Shown: piece after piece, positions 15,296 through 22,262 of the stretch
Layout of the letters: each line of letters starts with the position of its first letter
Position numbering within the stretch: the stretch's first letter is position 1
Assembly (NCBI GenBank): GCA_003513845.1
Contig: DOTB01000075.1
Location: 1-22,262 of the forward strand
Length of the DNA stretch: 22,262 bases
Source: Candidatus Atribacteria bacterium
GTDB taxonomy: Bacteria > Atribacterota > Phoenicimicrobiia > Phoenicimicrobiales > Phoenicimicrobiaceae
Reading direction: 5' to 3'
Program-made: the position numbers and the translations under genes
Notes under the pieces: model-generated
Told to the model about the DNA's origin: nothing
Databases searched by the model: none
What the model saw: only the letters and a program-made list of their open reading frames with translations

Positions 15296-17008
15296 ATGAA
15301 TCTTTCAGAGATTATAAAAGTGGCTCGAGGAGAGAAAAAAGCTGATTTATTATTAAAAAATGGAAATATAATAAATGTATTTTCTGGGGAAATATATGCT
15401 ACTGATGTTGCTATTTATAAAGACAAGATTGTGGGTGTAGGAAAAGGATATGATGCTGATAGAATAATTGATATATCTAATAATTATCTCTCCCCAGGAT
15501 TTATTGACGGACATATTCATTTAGAAAGTTCAATGGTAAAAGTATCAGAATTTGCCAACACAGTAGTACCTCTGGGAACAACTTCGGTAATTATAGATCC
15601 CCATGAAATTGCCAATGTTCTGGGTTTAGAAGGCATCAGATATATGTTAGAATCCAGCAAATATGCCCCCATAAATGTCTTTATGATGCTCCCTTCCTGC
15701 GTCCCCGCTTCGCCCTTAGGTACTTCGGGAGCAGATTTAGGGGTAAATGATTTATATCCACTTTTGGATGAAAAATGGGTTTTGGGATTAGGGGAAATGA
15801 TGAATTTTCCTGGAGTTTTAAACAAAAATCCAGAAGTTTTAGATAAGATAGTCGTCTCTTCTCATAAATGTATTGATGGTCATGCCCCTAATTTGTCAGG
15901 AAAAGATCTTTGCGCATATATTTCTGCCCAAATAAAATCTGAGCATGAATGTACTACAGTAGAAGAAGCTCAAGAAAAATTAAGATTGGGAATGTATATT
16001 ATGTTAAGAGAAGGATCTGTCACTCGGAATTTAAATGATCTTCTACCTCTTATAAATTTAAATAATTCTAGAAGATGTTTCTTTTGTTGTGATGACCGGC
16101 ATCCAAAAGATCTAATAGAAGAAGGGCACATCAATTATATAATTAAAACTGCTATAAGAGGTGGTATTGACCCTGTTACAGCTATAAGAATGGCAACTCT
16201 TAACACTACTGAATATTTTAGATTAAGAAATTTAGGCGCTATTGCTCCTGGGTATACTGCAGATTTAGTTGTTTTTGATAACTTCGAAGATTTCAATATA
16301 CTTAAAGTTTTTAGAAACGGAGAATTAATTGCTGAAAACGGAGAATTAAAGGAGATAATCTCTAAAGCATTGGATGTACCTATCCGAAGTTCAGTCAATA
16401 TTAAATGGCTTTATCCCGAAGATTTCCAAATTCCAGTTAAAGGAAATAAATGTAGAGTAATAAAAATACTACCAGATCAAATTATTACTGAAATTGATAT
16501 AGAGACACCCAGAATTAATAATGGATGGGTGGTATCTGATATAAAACGAGATATTCTAAAAGTTGCGGTAATAGAAAGACATCATGCTTCTCAGAAAGTA
16601 AGTTTAGGTTTGGTTAAAGGAATTGGTCTTAAAAAAGGGGCTTTGGGCTCATCTATTGCCCATGATTCCCATAATATTATAATTATTGGTACTAATGATA
16701 AAGATATGTTAAATGTAGGTGCAAACATTGCTAAGATGGGGGGAGGGTTAGCGATATCTGTAGATGAAAAAATAGTAGATTCGTTGCCACTACCTATTGC
16801 TGGATTAATGTCTGATAGACCCCTCTCAGAAGTGAAAGAAAAATTAGATTCCCTTTATAAGATTTCAAGGAATTTAGGAGTTAAAGTGAATAATCCTTTT
16901 ATGAGCATTGCTTTTTTATCCTTAGAAGTTGTTCCTCATTTTAAAATAACCAATAAAGGTTTAGTAGATGTTGATAATTCAAAGATTGTGGATTTATTTT
17001 TAGAGTAA
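15296..17008 (+). CDS. ade: Adenine deaminase
   Basis: A 570-residue amidohydrolase-fold enzyme converting adenine to hypoxanthine and ammonia for purine salvage. Metal-site features are GFIDGHIHLESSM (His73, His75), GLGEMMNF (Glu167), DGHAPNL (His196) and CCDDRHP (about Asp266). The C-terminal domain has HDSHNIIIIGTNDKDM and GGGLAISV, characteristic of microbial adenine deaminases rather than adenosine deaminases. ATG 15296 is preferred, with AAAAGGGTGA about 6 bases upstream. ATGs at 15254 and 15275 would start within the heptad repeat and add residues not typical of the family. The gene stands alone between repeat-filled gaps. Confidence 0.93.
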   Translation: MNLSEIIKVARGEKKADLLLKNGNIINVFSGEIYATDVAIYKDKIVGVGKGYDADRIIDISNNYLSPGFIDGHIHLESSMVKVSEFANTVVPLGTTSVIIDPHEIANVLGLEGIRYMLESSKYAPINVFMMLPSCVPASPLGTSGADLGVNDLYPLLDEKWVLGLGEMMNFPGVLNKNPEVLDKIVVSSHKCIDGHAPNLSGKDLCAYISAQIKSEHECTTVEEAQEKLRLGMYIMLREGSVTRNLNDLLPLINLNNSRRCFFCCDDRHPKDLIEEGHINYIIKTAIRGGIDPVTAIRMATLNTTEYFRLRNLGAIAPGYTADLVVFDNFEDFNILKVFRNGELIAENGELKEIISKALDVPIRSSVNIKWLYPEDFQIPVKGNKCRVIKILPDQIITEIDIETPRINNGWVVSDIKRDILKVAVIERHHASQKVSLGLVKGIGLKKGALGSSIAHDSHNIIIIGTNDKDMLNVGANIAKMGGGLAISVDEKIVDSLPLPIAGLMSDRPLSEVKEKLDSLYKISRNLGVKVNNPFMSIAFLSLEVVPHFKITNKGLVDVDNSKIVDLFLE

Positions 17009-17274
17009 ACTGATTGACCTAAAAAATTAATCGTTAATAGGACAGAACAAACGCACCCCTTTTCACGAGGTTAGACCAACCTGTCTATATAGCTTTGAAT
17101 GGAGACGGATTTATTTACCCTGGACTGCTTTTATAATTTTTATGACGGGCCCGATGCATCGTGCTCCTCTACATATTACTCATTACATATTACTTTATTA
17201 CTGCGTTCTATTCGCTTTAGGCTATCAGATATAGTACGAGTACTAGATGCTGGATACGAGATACGAATTAACCC
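17009..17274. repeat. Repeat-filled gap between ade and uvrB
   Basis: This gap holds fragments of several repeat families and no gene I can support. CCCCTTTTCACGAGG lies at about 17056-17070. A CGATGCATCG palindrome lies inside GGGCCCGATGCATCGTGC (17148-17165), similar to the GTAGGGGCAC family. A heptad array GGATACGAGATACGAATTA lies at 17252-17270. The open frame at 17099-17281 consists of this repeat sequence and lacks codon character. Confidence 0.6.
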
Positions 17275-17303
17275 TTTATAGAATCATAAAATAATTGTAT
17301 AAT
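17275..17303 (+). promoter_or_regulatory. Candidate uvrB promoter
   Basis: TTTATA (17275-17280), a 17-base spacer and a perfect TATAAT (17298-17303), immediately after the heptad array and about 70 bases before uvrB. The -35 matches four of six positions, in AT-rich DNA. No LexA-type operator was recognised. Confidence 0.4.
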
Positions 17304-17372
17304 TATTTAAAGATAAAAATATGTTTTAAATTATGAACTGAATTATACGTATAGTTATAAAAGGTGTTGTGA

Positions 17373-19373
17373 ATGGCTCAGGATTTTAAATTGGTATCGG
17401 ATTATTCTCCCCAAGGAGATCAGCCTCAAGCTATAAAAAAATTAATAGATGGTATAAAAAAAGGATACAAATATCAGACTTTACTTGGTGTTACTGGTTC
17501 AGGGAAAACCTTTACTATGGCAAATGTAATCCAAGAGGTTCAGTTGCCTACCCTCGTGATCTCTCATAATAAAACTTTAGCTGCTCAATTGTGTAGCGAA
17601 TTTAGAAAATATTTTCCGTATAATGCGGTAGAATATTTTGTAAGTTATTATGATTATTATCAGCCAGAAGCTTATATACCACACACTGATACATATATTG
17701 AAAAAGATTCTTCTATAAATGATGAAATAGATCGGTTAAGACTCTCTGCTACTAGTTCTTTACTCCAGAGAAATGATGTGATTATCGTAGCCAGTGTATC
17801 TTGTATTTATGGATTGGGTTCACCCGAAGACTATAAAGATTTAGTATTAATAATTAATCAGAATGAAGTTTGTGATAGGGATAAAATTTTAGAGAAACTG
17901 ATAAATATACATTACGAAAGAAATGATATTGATTTTCACCGGGGATGTTTTAGAGTTAGGGGAGATGTAATAGAGATATTTCCTTCCTACTTAGAATATG
18001 CCTTCCGTATAGAGTTATGGGGTGATGAAATAGAGGCTATTTCAGAGGTTGATCCTTTAACCGGAAAGATTATAAATAAAAAAAATAAATTAATAATTTA
18101 TCCCGCAAAACATTTTGTTACTACAAAAGATAAATTAGAAAGAGCAATCTTATCAATAGAAGAAGAATTGCAGGAAAGGTTAAAATATTTTAAAAAAGCA
18201 GGAAAATTATTAGAAGCTCAAAGGTTAGAACAAAGAACCAGATATGATATAGAAATGCTAAGAGAAGTAGGTTATTGTAATGGAATTGAAAATTATTCTC
18301 GCCATCTAAGTGGAAGAAAAGAAGGGGAGCCGCCAGCTACTCTATTGGATTATTTCCCCTCTGATTTTTTAATGTTTATTGATGAATCACATGTCACCAT
18401 ACCACAATTACGCGGGATGTTTGCTGGTGACAAATCCCGAAAAGATAACTTGGTAGAATATGGATTTCGTTTGCCCTCTGCCTATGACAATAGACCATTA
18501 TATTTTAAAGAAATTGAAAAATATATGAAAAGAGTTGTATTTGTTTCTGCTACACCAGCTAAGTATGAGGTGGGAAAAAGCGAACAGGTAGTTGAGCAAA
18601 TTATTAGACCTACTGGATTAGTTGATCCTGAAGTAATTATAAAACCAGCGAAAAATCAGATTGATAGTCTAATAGGTGAAATTAAGAAAAGAACAGAAAA
18701 GAAAGAAAGAATATTGGTAACCACTTTAACTAAGAGAATGGCAGAAAATGTAGCAGAGTACTTAGAAGAGATTAATATTAAAGTAAGATATCTGCATTCA
18801 GAAATAGATACATTAGAACGCATTAATATCTTAAGAGATTTAAGATTGGGCAAGTTTAATGTTTTGGTCGGAGTTAATCTTTTAAGAGAGGGGCTGGACC
18901 TTCCCGAGGTATCTCTTGTGGCTATTTTAGATGCGGATAAAGAGGGTTTTTTAAGATCAGAGACTTCATTAATCCAGACAATGGGAAGAGCAGCTCGAAA
19001 TATAAATGGAACGGTTATTTTATACTGTAGAAATATTACTGGTTCAATAAGAAGAGCAGTAGAAGAGACCAATCGAAGAAGAAAGATACAAATAGAGTAC
19101 AATAGAAAACATAATATAATTCCCCAGACCATAATTAAACCGGTACAAGAATTCAATTTGGTTACTAACTTAACTAATTTCCAAGAAAATTCTACTATAA
19201 GAGAAGAGAGAGGGAGATATTTAAATCAAAATAGTTTAAAAATATTAATCAATTCTTTAGAGAAAGAAATGAAGCAGGCAGCTAAAAACTTAGATTTTGA
19301 AAGAGCTGCCTTACTAAGAGATGAGATAAGAAGATTAAAAAAAGAGAAGACTATATTCGGCGAAATAAAATAG
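17373..19373 (+). CDS. uvrB: Excinuclease ABC subunit B
   Basis: The helicase-like damage-verification subunit of nucleotide excision repair; it receives damage from UvrA and recruits UvrC. Of 666 residues, Walker A is GVTGSGKT (39-46). The beta-hairpin region contains [20 protein letters not shown], the Walker B/DEAH-type motif is DESH (337-340), and motif VI includes QTMGRAARN (from about 535). A C-terminal UVR/UvrC-contact coiled coil ([13 protein letters not shown], about 640-655) closes the protein. Length is normal. The start is ATG 17373 with AAGGTG about 7 bases upstream. uvrA follows after 39 bases in the same direction. Confidence 0.96.
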   Translation: MAQDFKLVSDYSPQGDQPQAIKKLIDGIKKGYKYQTLLGVTGSGKTFTMANVIQEVQLPTLVISHNKTLAAQLCSEFRKYFPYNAVEYFVSYYDYYQPEAYIPHTDTYIEKDSSINDEIDRLRLSATSSLLQRNDVIIVASVSCIYGLGSPEDYKDLVLIINQNEVCDRDKILEKLINIHYERNDIDFHRGCFRVRGDVIEIFPSYLEYAFRIELWGDEIEAISEVDPLTGKIINKKNKLIIYPAKHFVTTKDKLERAILSIEEELQERLKYFKKAGKLLEAQRLEQRTRYDIEMLREVGYCNGIENYSRHLSGRKEGEPPATLLDYFPSDFLMFIDESHVTIPQLRGMFAGDKSRKDNLVEYGFRLPSAYDNRPLYFKEIEKYMKRVVFVSATPAKYEVGKSEQVVEQIIRPTGLVDPEVIIKPAKNQIDSLIGEIKKRTEKKERILVTTLTKRMAENVAEYLEEINIKVRYLHSEIDTLERINILRDLRLGKFNVLVGVNLLREGLDLPEVSLVAILDADKEGFLRSETSLIQTMGRAARNINGTVILYCRNITGSIRRAVEETNRRRKIQIEYNRKHNIIPQTIIKPVQEFNLVTNLTNFQENSTIREERGRYLNQNSLKILINSLEKEMKQAAKNLDFERAALLRDEIRRLKKEKTIFGEIK

Positions 19374-19376
19374 TGA

Positions 19377-19394
19377 TTAGTCGTTAACGACTAA
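19377..19394. repeat. Perfect 18-base palindrome between uvrB and uvrA
   Basis: TTAGTCGTTAACGACTAA is self-complementary along its full length and sits 4 bases after the uvrB stop and 18 bases before the uvrA start. It contains the TAGTCGTT core seen at 14188 and 14391, so it is probably a member of that repeat family rather than an operator. No T-run follows, so termination is unlikely. Confidence 0.6.
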
Positions 19395-19412
19395 TTAGAG
19401 GAGAATTAATAA

Positions 19413-22235
19413 TTGGTTCAGACTAAGATAATAATTAAAGGGGCAAGAGAACATAATTTAAAAAATATCAATTTAGAAATACCCCGAAATAAATTAATTG
19501 TGATAACTGGGTTGAGTGGTTCAGGTAAATCTTCTTTAGCCTTTGACACTATCTATGCCGAAGGCCAGAGAAGATATATTGAATCTCTATCTTCGTATGC
19601 CCGCCAATTTATGGAGCGTATGAGGAAACCAGATGTAGATTATATCGAAGGTTTATCACCAGCAATTTCTATTGATCAGAGAAAGGCTAGTAAGAATCCT
19701 CGTTCTACGGTTGGTACAGTAACGGAAATTTATGATTATTTAAGGTTATTATTCGCTCGAATTGGGATACCTCATTGTCCAGAGTGTGGTCAAAAGGTTA
19801 GTAAACAGACTATAGAACAAATGGTCGATCAAACTCTAACCTTGCCTAAAGGAAAAAAAATTCAGATATTAGCTCCGGTAATTCGTTTTAAAAAGGGAGA
19901 ACATAAAAAAATATTAGAAGACATCCAAAAGAAAGGATTTGTTCGAGTAAGAGTTGACGGAGAGGTCTATGAAATAGAAGATGATATAAAAATAGATAGA
20001 TACAAAAACCATAATATAGAAGTAGTAGTAGATAGATTAATAGTAAAATCAGAAATAAAAAACCGCTTAGCCAGTTCAATAGAGACTGCTTTAACTTTAA
20101 GTGAAGGAATAGTTATAATCGATGTAGAGGGGGAAAATGAAAGGATGTTTAGTGAATATTTTTCTTGCCCTCGTTGTGGAATAAATTTGCCAGAAATTGC
20201 CCCTCGAATCTTTTCTTTCAATAGTCCTTACGGAGCTTGTCCAACTTGTAGCGGATTAGGTTTTAAAATGGAGTTTGACCCTGATCTGATCGTACCAGAT
20301 AAAAGCAAATCCATTTTACAGGGAGCATTAGCTCCTTGGGGGGAAGTAAAAGGGAAATATCTGCATCATATATTAAAAGGCATAGCTGATTTTTATGGAT
20401 TTAGCCTTAATACCCCTTTTGCTAAATTAAAACCCGAATATCAAGAGATTATCTTATATGGTTCAGGAGAAATTAAAATTCCTTTTAAATATCAGAATGA
20501 TGAACAAAATACTTACTGGCTACATGAGAATTCTTTTGAAGGGGTAATTAATAATCTAAAAAGACGATATAGAGAGACTAAATCAGAGTATATCCGTTCT
20601 GAGATACAAAAATTTATGACCATTAGAACCTGTCCTTCTTGTAATGGTAAAAGGCTACGCCCAGAGAGTTTAAAAGTAACTATTGATGGTTTTTCTATTG
20701 CCGATGTTACCGAATGGTCAATTAAACAAAACTATGATTTTTTTGAAAATATAAAATTGAGTGAAAGAGAAATAATAATTGTAGGCCAGATATTGAAAGA
20801 AATTAAGAGTAGACTAAGTTTTTTAATTAATGTGGGACTTGATTATTTAACTTTATCTCGAGCCTCTTCTACTTTAGCTGGCGGAGAAAATCAGAGGATT
20901 CGTTTGGCTACTCAGATTGGTTCAAGTTTGACTGGAGTGCTATATATTTTAGACGAACCAAGCATTGGATTACACCAAAAGGATAATTTTAAACTTCTAC
21001 AAGCCCTTTTGAAATTAAGAGATTTAGGGAATACAGTAATTGTAATTGAACATGATGAGGCAACAATGAAAATTGCTGATTATATTATTGACCTTGGACC
21101 TGGTGCTGGGATTCATGGAGGTTACGTTGTAGCGAAAGGATCTTGTCAAAATATAATTAAAAACCCACAATCTATTACTGGCCGATATTTAAGCCACCTG
21201 AATAGGATTAATCTACCCTTAAAAAGAAGAAAGGGAAATGGTAAATATTTAAAAATCATTGGAGCTCGTCAGTATAATTTAAAGAACATCGATGTATCAA
21301 TTCCTTTAGGAACGTTTACTTGTGTAACTGGTGTATCTGGGTCAGGAAAAAGCACTTTGGTTGAAGAAACCCTGTATAAAGCTTTAATTAAAGAAATTTA
21401 CAAGAGTAGAGTTTACCCTGGCGATTATGATAAAATCGAGGGAATTAATAATATAGATAAAGTAATAATTATTGACCAATCACCCATTGGTAGAACTTCA
21501 CGTTCAAATCCTGCTACTTATACCGGGGCTTTTACCCCTATTAGAGAAATATTTTCCAAGACAAAAGAGGCCAGAATAAGGGGCTATAAAGCGGGAAGGT
21601 TTAGTTTTAATATAAGGGGGGGTAGATGTGAAGCATGTCAGGGCGCTGGAATAGTAAAAATAGAGATGTATTTTTTACCTGATGTATATATTCCTTGTGA
21701 GGTTTGTAAGGGGAAGAGGTTTAATCGAGAAACTTTGGAAATAAAGTATAAAGGGAAAAATATAACTCAAATATTAGATATGACTGTAGAAGAAGCTTTA
21801 GAATTTTTTAATGCAATTCCTTCGATTAAGAGAAAATTAAAAACTTTATATGATGTAGGATTAGGATATATAAAATTGGGGCAGTCAGCTACTACATTAT
21901 CTGGTGGTGAGGCACAAAGAGTTAAATTGGCAAAGGAGCTAAGCAGAAAAAGTACCGGGAAGACCCTATATCTTTTAGATGAACCAACTACTGGATTACA
22001 TTTTGATGATGTAAAGAAGTTGTTGAATGTCTTAGATCGATTAGTTAGGGCTGGTAATACCGTTTTAGTCATAGAACATAATTTGGATGTAATAAAGTCA
22101 GCAGATCATATTATCGATCTCGGCCCAGGCGGGGGAGAAGAAGGGGGACGAGTTGTAGCTGAAGGTACACCCGAAGAAATAGCCTGTAATAAGAATTCGT
22201 TTACCGGAGAATTTCTAAAAAAAGTATTAAATTAG
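19413..22235 (+). CDS. uvrA: Excinuclease ABC subunit A
   Basis: The ABC-type ATPase that finds DNA damage and loads UvrB. Its 940 residues give two ATPase halves. The first has Walker [10 protein letters not shown] (33-41), CPEC zinc ligands (122,125) opening the module that continues with CPRC and CPTC, then the signature [12 protein letters not shown] and Walker [12 protein letters not shown]. The second has GVSGSGKST, the DNA-binding zinc finger (Cys739, 742, 762, 765), [12 protein letters not shown] and [10 protein letters not shown]. All sites look functional. The start is TTG 19413 with AGAGGAG about 9 bases upstream and a standard [13 protein letters not shown] beginning. It is second in the uvrB-uvrA pair. 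Only 27 bases follow its stop before the window ends. Confidence 0.96.
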   Translation: MVQTKIIIKGAREHNLKNINLEIPRNKLIVITGLSGSGKSSLAFDTIYAEGQRRYIESLSSYARQFMERMRKPDVDYIEGLSPAISIDQRKASKNPRSTVGTVTEIYDYLRLLFARIGIPHCPECGQKVSKQTIEQMVDQTLTLPKGKKIQILAPVIRFKKGEHKKILEDIQKKGFVRVRVDGEVYEIEDDIKIDRYKNHNIEVVVDRLIVKSEIKNRLASSIETALTLSEGIVIIDVEGENERMFSEYFSCPRCGINLPEIAPRIFSFNSPYGACPTCSGLGFKMEFDPDLIVPDKSKSILQGALAPWGEVKGKYLHHILKGIADFYGFSLNTPFAKLKPEYQEIILYGSGEIKIPFKYQNDEQNTYWLHENSFEGVINNLKRRYRETKSEYIRSEIQKFMTIRTCPSCNGKRLRPESLKVTIDGFSIADVTEWSIKQNYDFFENIKLSEREIIIVGQILKEIKSRLSFLINVGLDYLTLSRASSTLAGGENQRIRLATQIGSSLTGVLYILDEPSIGLHQKDNFKLLQALLKLRDLGNTVIVIEHDEATMKIADYIIDLGPGAGIHGGYVVAKGSCQNIIKNPQSITGRYLSHLNRINLPLKRRKGNGKYLKIIGARQYNLKNIDVSIPLGTFTCVTGVSGSGKSTLVEETLYKALIKEIYKSRVYPGDYDKIEGINNIDKVIIIDQSPIGRTSRSNPATYTGAFTPIREIFSKTKEARIRGYKAGRFSFNIRGGRCEACQGAGIVKIEMYFLPDVYIPCEVCKGKRFNRETLEIKYKGKNITQILDMTVEEALEFFNAIPSIKRKLKTLYDVGLGYIKLGQSATTLSGGEAQRVKLAKELSRKSTGKTLYLLDEPTTGLHFDDVKKLLNVLDRLVRAGNTVLVIEHNLDVIKSADHIIDLGPGGGEEGGRVVAEGTPEEIACNKNSFTGEFLKKVLN

Positions 22236-22262
22236 TTACCGGTTATATGACAAATAAAAGTC

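Noticed and set aside
17099..17281. Open frame of 60 codons between ade and uvrB
   Set aside because: It covers repeat fragments, lacks a ribosome site and has no recognisable protein character.
19377..19394. LexA/SOS operator or terminator between uvrB and uvrA
   Set aside because: The palindrome matches the local TAGTCGTT repeat family, resembles neither known LexA box type, and has no T-run.

Overview
The window is AT-rich, densely coding bacterial DNA. It carries core genes of an anaerobic-style bacterium with a glycolytic aldolase and a pyrophosphate-type phosphofructokinase, DnaE and PolA polymerases, CoaE, UvrA/UvrB, HflK/HflC and a tRNA-Leu. AT-biased codons, GTG/TTG starts, the PPi-type PFK and intergenic gaps crowded with short dispersed repeats suggest an uncultivated anaerobic lineage (Atribacterota or a similar phylum). 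That placement is inference only; no rRNA gene is present to settle it.

Layout. Positions 1-385 hold imperfect direct repeats and perhaps the tail of a gene that starts outside the window. Positions 386-2555 hold a two-gene overlapping unit: a LOG/SLOG-like protein (TIGR00725 type) and an unusual single-frame fusion of an RNase HI domain, a SWIM zinc finger and a D-2-hydroxyacid dehydrogenase-like domain. The membrane protease-regulator pair hflK-hflC lies on the minus strand (4716-2846), convergent with that unit. The pair fba-pfp (5166-7069) has a clear sigma-A type promoter and sits between two inverted copies of a roughly 210-bp element containing a decayed gene fragment. dnaE and a small DUF2007-like gene follow (7366-11115). 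Next come a minus-strand tRNA-Leu(CAA) with a perfect consensus promoter, then polA, coaE, adenine deaminase, and the uvrB-uvrA pair that runs almost to the window end.

How the genes work together. fba and pfp form adjacent, reversible steps of glycolysis/gluconeogenesis. dnaE, polA, uvrA and uvrB cover chromosome replication, gap filling and nucleotide excision repair. coaE finishes coenzyme A synthesis and ade feeds purine salvage. HflK/HflC are expected to control the FtsH membrane protease.

The most distinctive points are: (i) the RNase H-SWIM-dehydrogenase fusion, which lacks the usual catalytic Glu in its dehydrogenase part and is coupled to a SLOG-type protein; (ii) a family of heptameric GTATC-NN / GATAC-NN arrays in nearly every non-operonic gap, one of which supplies the last codons of coaE; (iii) fragments of S23/four-helix-bundle genes bracketed by inverted short repeats, two of them forming an inverted pair around fba-pfp with a promoter-like end pointing outward.
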